Below are positions 30,318 through 40,700 of a stretch of 42,259 nucleotides of DNA, piece by piece (the first letter of the stretch is position 1; each line of letters opens with the position of its first letter). Source of the DNA: Fragilaria crotonensis. Taxonomy: Eukaryota; Bacillariophyta; Fragilariophyceae; Fragilariales; Fragilariaceae. The notes under the pieces are model-generated. The model did not search any database, was not told the DNA's origin, and saw nothing but the letters and a program-made list of their open reading frames with translations. The DNA lies in NCBI GenBank assembly GCA_022925895.1, contig JAKSYS010000551.1, forward strand, positions 1 to 42,259. Direction: 5' to 3'. The position numbers were made by a program, and so were the translations under genes.

Positions 30318-32759
30318 ATGAGACCCTTCTCGTTTGGACTTGTATTGCTGGCATGGTTGGGAGTCGTCTCCCATGCTGCTCTGTCGTCGTCTGTAACAAC
30401 AACTAAATCAGCAGCAGTAGCAGCAAGTGATGATGATTTTGACGGTCTTGAAATCGATTTCAGTTGCACATTGAGTCACAGTAGCAATTCGGATGATTGC
30501 TGGAAGAACGCTGGATGCGTTTGGTGTCAAGGAGCACCTCTTCATGGGATCTGTGTATCTCAGGGACAAGCCGATGCACTCATTCGGAAACTTCCGGGTG
30601 TGGAGTGTTCACCTGAGACTCAGCAGCATTCAGAAACAACGACAACAACGACATTGATTGCCGCAGAATTCGCACCGTATGATCCTGTCTGTCTCGCGGC
30701 CGGAATGAATGCAGATGGTAATGACGAAGCTCAGGAACAATGCGATTCGACACTTGACGCGAATGGTAATCCATGTGTCTGGTGCGACGGTGCGGGCGTT
30801 TTTGGGCTTTGTTTGAATCAAGATCAAGCCAAAACTGCCGGACCCTACCTATCCTGTGATTCAATGATTACAGAACATTTTGTTCCTGATCCTTCGGATC
30901 CTGCAGTCTACAAGCTTACCACCACCAGGCATCATGATGATGCTGTCAAAGAAATCTGGAACAATCCTTTGGATCCATCGTGTGTTGAGGCAGCTTGGAA
31001 TGCCGACGATGCAGAAGCAACCTGCCATGCAACTGTCGACCAAGAAGGAACTCCTTGCGTCTGGTGTTCCTTGCCTGGTGAACCTGCTGGTGTCTGTCTC
31101 AATGCGGATCAATCTGCTGCGGCTGGACAGTATCTTTCCTGTAATTCTCATTTGATTCAAGAGTCAAACATAATGAAACAGATAATGTCTCCCTACGATA
31201 TCTCTTGTGCCATTGTTGGATACACCTCGTCTGCCGATGACGCGAAAGCGAACTGTGTCTCCAGCAAGGATATGGGTGGCGATGCTTGTGTTTGGTGCAC
31301 TGTCCAAGAATATCAGGATGAGTCTGGTGTCTGCTTGAATCAAGATCAATCCAACGCTGCCCACCAGTGGCTCATGTGCACTGACCCTGCAGCAGTTGTC
31401 AAACAAGAAGCCCATGCGTCAATTCATGGGTCCCCGTACGATGTCACGTGCGCCTTGGCTGGATTTACTGCTGGTGCAGATGGAGAATCTGTTTGTGGTT
31501 CCACTGTGGATCAAGAAGGAATTCCTTGTGAATGGTGCCCTTCCGGAGGTATTTGCCTCACTCACGACCAAAGTAATATTGCCGAGCAAGTCGGTATGCG
31601 ATGTGGTATCTCCGCAGAAACTCTTGAAGATGATCCTTACGACATTACCTGCGCAATCGCTGGGTACACTGCTGGTGATGATGGTGAGACAGTCTGCAAG
31701 GCCACTCAAGATGAGGATGGAGACATGTGCGTGTGGTGCTCGTTCGGAGGTCAGGGTCTGTGCTTGACCGAGGAGCAATCCCAGATTGCGCAGCAATTGA
31801 GTCTCGACTGCGACGCAGGCCAACCAAAGATGGCGTTTGAGCCGTTGGAAAGCGTCGCTTTCCCCGTAGCTAGCTCTCAGTTCGATCTTTCTTGTGTGTT
31901 GGCCGGCGTTACTGCTGGACCAGACGCAGAGCATGCCTGCTTGTCCTCCTTCGAACAAAGCGGAGGCGCATGCATTTGGTGCCCTGTGGGTGGTTTGTGT
32001 TTGACCGACAATCAAGTTGGCATTGCACACCAAGCTGGGGTCAAATGTTTCGAAGAAGAAGAAGAAGTTCAAGTTCAAGATAATCCGCTGGATGTCACTT
32101 GCGCCATGGCAGCCTTCCACGCCGGATCGGACGCCGAGGAAGTATGCAAATCAACCAAGGACATGGATGGTGATGACTGTGTTTGGTGCACTTTAGCCTC
32201 GAAGGGTGTGTGCTTGACCGATTATCAAGCCAGTGTGGCTAGCAAGATGCAGATCGATTGTGAGGAGAAGACTCCGATTGCAATTGATGCCAGTATTCCA
32301 CTTGTCGATGCAATTGTTTCAGGTTCTCCCTATGATGTTACGTGCGTCTTGGCTGGCTATACCGCTGGTGCGGATGGAGAATCTGTTTGTGGTTCCACTG
32401 TCGACCAAGACGGAGATGCATGTGTTTGGTGCTCTGCCGGAGGTCTTTGCCTCACTCACGACCAAGTTGATTTTGCCGAGCAAGCCGGCGTCCAATGTGG
32501 TTCCACTGCAGATATTCTGGAAGACGATCCTTATGACATTACCTGCGCAATCGCTGGGTACACCGCTGGTGATGATGGTGAGACAGTCTGCAAGGCCACT
32601 CAAGATGAGGACGGAGACACGTGTGTTTGGTGCTCGTTCGGAGGTCAGGGTCTGTGCTTGACCGAGGAGCAATCTCAGATTGCGCAGCAATTGAGTCTCA
32701 ACTGCGATGCTTCATCGAATTCTCGTTTCTCCCTGCGTTCCGCGGCGATTGAAGAGTAA
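30318..32759 (+). CDS. Secreted protein of ten six-cysteine (CVWC) repeats
   Basis: The protein has 813 residues. A clear signal peptide (MRPFSFGLVLLAWLGVVSHA) is followed by ten repeats of about 60 core residues at 70-80 residue spacing. The repeat pattern is D(P)YD.TC.lAG.tA, then C, then C-V-W-C, G.CLt..Q, and a final C: six cysteines per repeat, enough for three disulfides. Repeats 5-6 and 9-10 are almost identical at protein and DNA level (31431-31816 and 32325-32710), so a two-repeat block was copied recently. No membrane helix or other domain follows the last repeat, and the C-terminus is short. An extracellular, wall or adhesive role is possible but unproven. I cannot name the repeat family; it vaguely recalls PSI-type Cys domains. 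Intact and intronless. Confidence 0.85.
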   Translation: MRPFSFGLVLLAWLGVVSHAALSSSVTTTKSAAVAASDDDFDGLEIDFSCTLSHSSNSDDCWKNAGCVWCQGAPLHGICVSQGQADALIRKLPGVECSPETQQHSETTTTTTLIAAEFAPYDPVCLAAGMNADGNDEAQEQCDSTLDANGNPCVWCDGAGVFGLCLNQDQAKTAGPYLSCDSMITEHFVPDPSDPAVYKLTTTRHHDDAVKEIWNNPLDPSCVEAAWNADDAEATCHATVDQEGTPCVWCSLPGEPAGVCLNADQSAAAGQYLSCNSHLIQESNIMKQIMSPYDISCAIVGYTSSADDAKANCVSSKDMGGDACVWCTVQEYQDESGVCLNQDQSNAAHQWLMCTDPAAVVKQEAHASIHGSPYDVTCALAGFTAGADGESVCGSTVDQEGIPCEWCPSGGICLTHDQSNIAEQVGMRCGISAETLEDDPYDITCAIAGYTAGDDGETVCKATQDEDGDMCVWCSFGGQGLCLTEEQSQIAQQLSLDCDAGQPKMAFEPLESVAFPVASSQFDLSCVLAGVTAGPDAEHACLSSFEQSGGACIWCPVGGLCLTDNQVGIAHQAGVKCFEEEEEVQVQDNPLDVTCAMAAFHAGSDAEEVCKSTKDMDGDDCVWCTLASKGVCLTDYQASVASKMQIDCEEKTPIAIDASIPLVDAIVSGSPYDVTCVLAGYTAGADGESVCGSTVDQDGDACVWCSAGGLCLTHDQVDFAEQAGVQCGSTADILEDDPYDITCAIAGYTAGDDGETVCKATQDEDGDTCVWCSFGGQGLCLTEEQSQIAQQLSLNCDASSNSRFSLRSAAIEE

Positions 32760-33404
32760 CAAGCACGAAACACATGCGGACTTTTTCAATACGTACTTTA
32801 ACACAGTATTAGTTGAACTTGCATACATTATTCTGCAGAAGAATGTGAATGCATTGCCTACAGGTATATAAGGCGAACAGTAGTAAAAGTGTCTTGTTTC
32901 CCTCTTCTGGTCTCGCAAGAGTAGACATGGTTGGCACGTACATTAATCACTTTCCTTTTGCAAGCATCAGCTATATCAGGCAAAATTCTAGTAAACGTTT
33001 CTTTAAACCCACATAGGGCCTCGTTAGATTGTAGATGATGTTCCCGCTTGGATTGCGCCTGCATTATTTGTATCAGGTAAACTCTAGAAGTACTTTTATC
33101 CCATCTCTCGTCTCACAACATTGCCTTTTGTTTCCCTACCTATTCGACACCTGGAGTACACATACGTATCAATCTGATCGTTCTGGCAAAAAAAACAGAG
33201 ACAAGTAAAATACAATTGGAATTGAAGATGATATCAATTGAGGCTACTTCTTAATCGATGAATAGTACTACCTAGCTGGTGTGCAGGGACTCGAAAGTCG
33301 TCAATGTACAAAAATGTGATTCTGGAAATGAAGCTTGTGCTGAAACCGCACTCCTCCTTGTTGTCCATGATACTTCTCCATCACATGTTGTGGTTGATAC
33401 TGCT
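32760..33404. other. Intergenic between two convergent genes
   Basis: I see no gene. The stretch should hold the 3' UTR of the Cys-repeat gene and that of the minus-strand gene at 33405. Confidence 0.45.
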
Positions 33405-33740
33405 TCAGTTGTTGTTGTTACTGTTGCGACCATTCGTTTCCGACGGATGAAAATGGCCGGCCGCAAGACAATTTCGAAGTCTCATGCCATAATCCAATTG
33501 GACGGCATTCTGAACGACATCGTCTTGTTCGTGCGATCCACCAAAACGTTGGACGGCATCGGCAAACTGTGGACTGCGTTCCATCTTCGCCAATGCCTGT
33601 TCTCGTGAAATGGGTTGTCCCACAAATAGAGAACAATTTTCAATAGTGTGTGGAGTGTTCCGACGAGCAATGGGAGGTTCATCATTGTTGTTGTTGTATT
33701 TGTTGGTGTGGTATGCCATTGTTGAAATCGTGTACGGCAT
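33405..33740 (-). CDS. Asn-rich small protein, related to 28997-29551
   Basis: 111 residues, starting MPYTISTMAYHTNKYNNNN; a second in-frame ATG (MAYHTNK) follows closely and could be the real start. Block 1 is CSLFVGQPISREQALAKMER and block 2 is VVQNAVQLDYGMRLRNCLAA. Both match blocks of the Ser/Thr-rich protein at 28997 in the same order. The linker between the blocks is shorter here, and the C-terminus ends in an Asn run. Function is unknown. The shared blocks with different low-complexity linkers support real coding. Confidence 0.65.
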   Translation of the reverse strand: MPYTISTMAYHTNKYNNNNDEPPIARRNTPHTIENCSLFVGQPISREQALAKMERSPQFADAVQRFGGSHEQDDVVQNAVQLDYGMRLRNCLAAGHFHPSETNGRNSNNNN

Positions 33741-35248
33741 TGTGAAATGATGGATTGATTAATTGATGGATTTGATGGCTTGATTTGATGGCTTGATTGA
33801 TGGATGGGGTGAATGGCTTGATGTGTGCCGTCTTCAGCCAGAACAAAATGAAATGTGTGTCATTCGCTATGTAACTAAACATACATTCTACTAGTACTTC
33901 GTTGCAAAGGTTTTCATAGTATGTACTTTCAGTACACCTTGTACGAGCAGTAGTACTATAGATCATACGAGGTTATGAATTGCAATCCTTGATGGCTTCA
34001 AGCTGTCCGCGAGGGCTGCTTGCGACAGAAGTCGAAAGCCGTGGACGAGAATCATAACCATTGGCTGAAAAGCAGATGACGCTGAGGGATTCGAAGCAAT
34101 GAATACTTATATATATACATGATTGTATATACGTCATCCGGATGTTCCTACGTCACGGTATCCTGCTTTTTTCGGAACTCAATGAAGGACAGATAGACAG
34201 ACAAATGATTAGGGACTGCGCGGTACGGTCATTCAGGACTGGTGCACGGTGCACGGTGACTTGAAATGGGATTGACATTCCACAGCACGATGTATAAAAC
34301 TGGTACGATACTAATGTAACACGGATAACCACACTTCACGCTTTACATCCCTCACCCCCCACCCAACTGTCTTTTTACAAATCCGATTTCTTTTCATCTC
34401 TCAGCGACTGTTCATGAGCAAGGAAAATCCAGCTTATGGCACAGGACAGGGCTCAAATGTCAAAGTCAGCTTCATTGGGAGAACTCATGATGAGGGTCGA
34501 TGGGTCAAAATTAAAAAGTGACTGAAGTGTTCCATGTCCTTTACCAATGTCAACCATACGTCGACTATTTCACTGAGGGGACAAGACAGGTGGCTTTCCC
34601 AAGCACAGATCATAGTATAGGGAAGGAAACAATCTAAACAATGCTGGAAATGTACTTTTATTCCACTAACAAGAGGCATACCGAGCACTGTTGAAAAAAA
34701 GAACTACTAGTAGCAACAATGACAAGAAGAGTTGGGCATCCTCCTGGCGGCACCATTGAAAATGAGAATGAGTCCCCCCATAAGAACCAGAGGGTAGAGC
34801 ATGGCTGCTGCTACTAGTTGTTTACTGTGGTTGTATTCATTAGAAATTCCAGAGACATAGTATCAGCTCTTCAAACCAACAAGGGACCATTGCAATGGAC
34901 AAAAAAGGAGCCTATTAGTATGGAGCACCTTTTTATTCAGGAAGCCTGATGGCTTGAATGCTTTCCCCACCCAAACCAGTAAATTCATACACACGTCACA
35001 TACAACTTAACAACAAAAAGCAGCTATATTATCAAATATAATGACAAATGTGGCAGCTATCGTAGTTGATGTCCGTGTTCGCAAGAAACGCAGTGGATTG
35101 GCTGCGACGAAGCACGACATGTACAGAACATATCCTTTCGCGGCGGCAAGTGCGACAACATTGACGAAGGTCTGTTTGAAACATTTTCAATGAACTTGGA
35201 GCTATATGCTTTCATTGGGCATTTGTATGACATATCAATTTTTTAAGA
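33741..35248. other. Long intergenic stretch, no gene seen
   Basis: Near 33755-33825 the word TTGAT(T/G)GATGG / TGGCTTGAT is repeated several times. A duplicated GTGCACGGTGCACGGTG lies near 34239. Open frames are short and without motifs. I see no RNA gene. Confidence 0.45.
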
Positions 35249-35795
35249 GCATTCTCTATCATGATGGGGTACACTTGATTTTTTCTCAGTTTTTTGGAAA
35301 AAGCATTCTCTATGTTGGGGGTACATTTGGTCATTGCACGTTCCACGGGGTCATCGTATATATTTCTCGTACAAACAAGATGCATATCTGCCATACAGTA
35401 CAACAGCTTTTGGACTCAAGTACAACAACATTTCTGCCATCCTTCATTCCACACATATCCTTGCCCTTCTTTGCACTTCACCTTTCTTTGTCATGTTGTC
35501 CATTTTTCACCATTCCCATCACCTTTCTTTTCCTTGCCATGTCCTCTATCTCCATGGCAAACAAGGACGAATTGAGAATGATGGTACATGTTGGTTGGTT
35601 TGTCGATTTGACAAGAACTCAAAGATGATGACCATCACAACAGTTATAACAGTATAAAACTAGCCAGTATGCCAGTAGTAGATAGGTATACAATAGAGAA
35701 TGCCTACTTTTTTAATTTTGTTGCAAGTGTACATAATATACCCCGCCGGGGGGGGGGGGTCAGATTTTGTTGTACCCCCCCACCATAGAGAATGC
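35249..35795. repeat. Foldback-like set of GCATTCTCTAT repeats
   Basis: GCATTCTCTAT followed by a G-rich TGGGGGTACA word occurs on the plus strand at 35249 and 35303. It occurs inverted at 35785-35795, with its G-run as CCCCCC. A fourth, shorter inverted copy lies at 35693-35703. Two direct copies on the left thus face two inverted copies on the right, as in a nested foldback or MITE-type element of about 550 bp. A run of 12 G lies at 35748-35759. The open frame at 35206-35628 is not convincing. Confidence 0.5.
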
Positions 35796-36509
35796 CGCTC
35801 TAAGTGCCTTGATGCTGTAGTGCTTCATCCATACAATTCTACTGCATGTGGTAGAAAAGGCAATCCAAGGAACTACCAAAATGGACCACTTTCACCAGAT
35901 GTCTGACTTGCCTGTGCCATTTGGTGGTTTGGAGCTGAATCTACATACGACATTATGACAACCGATGGAATCAGTGACACTCATACAAGAAGCAGCTACT
36001 GCTGGTATGTTGTGGATCTCGTCATGTACCGGATTTTTCAAGCCACTCAAGCATTTGACCCCGTCTTGTCCACTTATTTTATCGAGATAATGGCACAATG
36101 GCTGCTGAACAATCTTGCGAGCTGTGTAATTCTGTTCACATAGTCAGAGTTCTTAGGGCACAAGAAAGAAGTCTTAGGAAGGAGAGCAGACCAGCAACAA
36201 GGCTTGCTGGCTTCTAAGGAAAACAGAGGTTCTTGTTTGTTGCCATAATTCCTCAAACCAACAATGCACAGCAATAGTAGGAACAAAATCTTTCTCATTT
36301 CCTGAGTCAATGCAGACTTGCTTGTTCACTCATCAATGGCGGTGTTACTACTGCTGATCCATTGGCATTGGTTTCATCTTGTTATTCTTGTTATTTGTCA
36401 GCAGAAGCTATTCATGTTGGCATACCCTCCAGCGTTGTCAAGAACATGATGATGGTGGGTATTAAAAGGAAACATCGGTACTGGCTACTTGGCCACCAAC
36501 TCACCGTCC
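35796..36509. other. Intergenic, no gene seen
   Basis: Only short open frames without motif. A possible degraded plus-strand coding stretch begins near 36340 (SSVVKNMMMVGIKRKHRYWL) and continues through the 141-bp duplication, but it is interrupted by stops and unrecognised. Confidence 0.35.
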
Positions 36510-36791
36510 TACAGTCATGATACTCTACCTCTTCTACTGCCCAGCAGCTACTAAGTTCCTTTGATGCAAACTCACAGCGGCAGCAGTGTCCGGAGTTCCC
36601 AATTCCACCTATTGATGATGTCATTGGACACTTGCTTACAAACGTCATTATACAGTCATGATACTCTACCTCTTCTACTGCCCAGCAGCTACTAAGTTCC
36701 TTTGATGCAAACTCACAGCGGCAGCAGTGTCCGGAGTTCCCAATTCCACCTATTGATGATGTCATTGGACACTTGCTTACAAACGTCATTA
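36510..36791 (+). repeat. Perfect 141-bp tandem duplication
   Basis: 36510-36650 and 36651-36791 are identical as far as I can read them. The period is 141 bp (47 codons), so both strands keep their frames across the join. Lack of differences means a very recent event or an assembly artefact. Confidence 0.88.
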
Positions 36792-37797
36792 TATTGTCCA
36801 TTGACATGACTGAGACATTCTTTGGAATCACAAACATCAGCCAAATCATGACATCCCCACAAAGTTTGGATTGCAACATCGATGCATATCTTATTCATTT
36901 CAAGCCATCAAATTATACTGATGGTAATGTTACAATGAGGCATGCAAGAATCAGCAATCTTTTGCAGAAGTCTACACAAAGAGAAGTGAAGGAACAGTCC
37001 CAGTAAGGACCAATCAAGTCAAGTGAGTTCAGATTAGCGCTATTTCACTTCATTTCTTTCACTTTAAGATTAAGCTCAGCACAGGTAGGAAAATGATACT
37101 TTATCACCAGGTAATACAAGTACTTTTGAGTCCCTACTAGTTTGTCGAGCCCTTATTCAATATGCCAGAGCAGTATGAATACTAATACTTTAGGTTTCAA
37201 TACTCCTCGCCACCCAGGATTGTGCACCTTCCAAAAATAGAACACCAACAAATCCCTCATATAATTACTACGCTGCTGAATCCTGCATTCCGGCTTTCCT
37301 TGTTGAAGGCGGAGGAAGAAGTTGAAGCAATACCATCAGTTCCTGCCTGGTCCTGCAACAAGAAGGAGGACACCAACAAGAACAATTCTTGATTGCCATG
37401 ATGTGCGTTTGCAAAATCCATTCAACAAGAAGGCAAGCAAGTGCAGTTTTTTTGGGCAAAACCGGGGGGTTGACTACCAAAAATCCAAGTCAAATCACGA
37501 GTCGATTAGTTCGAGCACTTGGAACCTTGGATGAAACTCATTTTTTGATTGGACACCGCCTATATCATATATATGCAGTATTATATGTCATACAACAGCA
37601 CTCTGGCTCGCGCAACCCCACTTGTACTGGTACACTGTACAATGAATCCGACGAGTATGCGTACCCTTGGAGTGGCAGGCAGTGTGGGAAGTGGGAATGC
37701 ACTCATACGCACCACCACAACCTAATTCGAATATCGTAAAATCAAATGTACTCCCAGACAAAGGCCAAACCTCCAACACGCGCCGCTGACGATAACG
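36792..37797. other. Upstream region of the triple glycosyltransferase gene
   Basis: A plus frame through 37006 (SIDMTETFFGITNISQIMTS...) reads protein-like but is unrecognised and continues out of the duplication with stops before it. The last few hundred bases should contain the promoter and 5' UTR of the gene at 37798. Confidence 0.35.
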
Positions 37798-40700
37798 ATG
37801 CAAGCACAAAACACGATCCTTCCAAAAGGCATCAGGAGAATGGTGTTGCTGATCGTGCCTCTGGGAATCCTGATCATTGTTCAAATAATACTCCAAGTCA
37901 AAGAGAACCCTGGTAACTTGATTGCACAGAAGCTGAAAGAAGTAAAAACCAGAGCGGTTCTCCTTCCGAATAAAACTGGTGACACTGGTGCAGATGGAAA
38001 TCCTGACATTATTCCCGACGGCATTGATTACTTTTGTTTGTTGTGGGAGGAACCGACCATCGATATTGACATTGATGCGTGGTGGACGCACCATCCCGAG
38101 TTTGTGATAGACATTCAGAATACAACGCACCAGTGCTTCCGCAAGGAAAGGTCGCCCGAGAAGCTGCAATTATTCCAAAGATTGTACCACAATCAGTTCC
38201 GCTCGGGATGTGACAATTTGTGGAAACGCCCATTGAGGAGTGCTGGTTGGGGTTCTGACTTTAATGGCTTGGGCGAGGGTGTGTTGGAAGCTCTTTCGTT
38301 GCAGAGACCGATGCTTGTTGTTCCAGCCGCATGGTTCCCCAAGGACCGGGGATGGCTGTATGCAGTGAGGGAGGATGGGTCGTCGGCAACGTGTGCCTCG
38401 AAGGACTTTGAATGCTACTTCCTCCCCATCATCAACGCAACTTGTATGAATGGTCAATCCTTTGTGGACCTTGATACCGACGGATACGATGGCGAGCCTT
38501 ACGGTATATATCATAGGAACAGTTCGTTTACATGGGCTTACCAGTACCTGGCGCGCGGTCAAAGTTGGCTTCGGAGGGAGGTTGTTGACTTTGTGATGAA
38601 GGATTGGCCGCGGTTCCCCCCAAACGAAACATGCACGGTCATACACGTGCGTCGGGGCGATTTGATTATCGAACCTGAAAATCCATCCGCCCGGGCATAT
38701 CATGCTATATCGGAGTACCTCGATCTTCTTCCGGTGGAGCGTCGTGGAGCTGGGTCAAATTTCCTGTTATTGACTGACGATGCCAATGCCATTGACGAAG
38801 CGAGGTTGCTGCATCCTGACTTGAACTGGCATTTTTTTAATCGCACTCGAAACAAGGGTCCCAACATGGAATATGGCAAGCATAACGTGGCAGCGACACC
38901 CAAGGATGATGTTGTTGTGATTATGGGAACGTTCGAGTTGATCAAGCGATGTGACGCGATGGTGACGGGTCGAAGTGGGTTCGCTGGGCTGCTTCGCGAT
39001 CAAATTGTGGAGGCGTGGAGGGAACAGGGGCACGAAGTGTTTCTTGCGTTGCTTGAAGAGAGCTTTAAAAGTGATGAGGAACGTCGGAAATCGGGACAAG
39101 TGATAGCACAGAAGTTGGAAGAAGCGAGAGCCAACGCGGGTCTCCTTCCGAATCAAACTGGTGACACTGGTGCACCAGATGGAAAACCTGACATTATTCC
39201 CGACGGCATCGATTACTTTTGCTTATTGTGGGAGGAACCGACCATCGATATCGACATTGACGCATGGTGGACGCACCATCCCGAGTTTGTGACGGACATT
39301 CAGAATACAACGCACCAGTGCTTCCGCAAGGAAAGGTCACCCGAGAAGGTTGAATTGTTCCGAAGATTGTACCACAATCAGTTCCGCTCGGGATGTGACA
39401 ATCCGTGGAAACGCCCGTTAAGGAGTGCTGGTTGGGGTTCTGACTTTAATGGCTTGGGCGAGGGTGTGTTGGAAGCTCTTTCGTTGCAGAGGCCTATGCT
39501 TCCTGTTCCAGCCGCATGGTTCCCTAAGGGCCGGGGATGGCTGTATGCAGTGAGAGAGGATGGGTCGTCGGCAACGTGTGCCTCCAAGGACTTTGAATGC
39601 TACTTCCTCCCGATCATCAACTCAACTTGTATGAATGGTCGATCCTTTGTGGACCTTGATACCGACGGATACGATGGCGAGCCCTACGGTGTATATCATA
39701 GCAACCGTTCGTTTACATGGGCATACCAGTACCTTGCGCGTGGGCAAAGTTGGCTTCGCAGAGAGGTTGTTGACTTTGTGATGAAGGAATGGCCGCGGTT
39801 CCCCCCAAACGAAACATGCACGGTCATACATGTGCGTCGGGGCGATCTTATCATCGAACCTGAAAATCCATCCGCTCGGGCATATCATGCTATATCGGAG
39901 TACCTGGATCTTCTTCCGGTGGAGCGTCGTGGAGCTGGGTCAAATTTCTTGTTATTGACTGACGATGCCAATGCCATTGACGAAGCGAGGTTGCTGCATC
40001 CCGACCTGAACTGGCATTATTTCAATCGCACACGAAACAAGGGTCCCAACATGGAGTATGGCAAGCATAACGTGGCAGCGACACCCAAGGATGACGTTGT
40101 CGTGATAATGGGAAGTTTCGATTTAATCAAGCGATGTGACGCGATGGTGACGGGTCGAAGTGGGTTCGCTGGGCTGCTTCGCGATCAAATTGTGGAGGCG
40201 TGGAGGGAACAGGGGCACGAAGTGTTTCTTGCGTTGCTTGAAGAGAGCTTTAAAAGTGAAGAGGAACGTCGGAAATCGGGACAAGTGATAGCACAGAAGT
40301 TGGAAGAAGCGAGAGCCAAGGCGGGTCTCCTTCCGAATAAAACTGTTGACACTGGTGCACCAGATGGAAAACCTGACATTATTCCAGACGGCATCGATTA
40401 CTTTTGTTTATTGTGGGAGGAACCGACCATCGACATTGACATTGACGCATGGTGGACGCACCATCCCGAGTTTGTGATAGACATTCAGAATACAACACAT
40501 CAGTGTTTCCGCAAGGAAAGTTCGCCCGAGAAGCTGCAATTATTCCAACGATTGTACCATAATCAGTTCCGCTCGGGATGTGAAAATTTGTGGAAACGCC
40601 CGTTAAGAAGTGCTGGTTGGGGTTCTGACTTTAATGGCTTGGGCGAGGGTGTGTTGGAAGCTCTTTCGTTGCAAAGGCCGATGCTTGCTGTTCCAGCCGC

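Noticed and set aside
35206-35628. 140-codon open frame on the plus strand
   Set aside because: It overlaps the foldback repeats, has skewed hydrophobic composition and no motif.
36412-36879. 155-codon minus-strand frame with an internal repeated segment
   Set aside because: The repeat is simply the 141-bp DNA duplication; there is no other evidence of coding.
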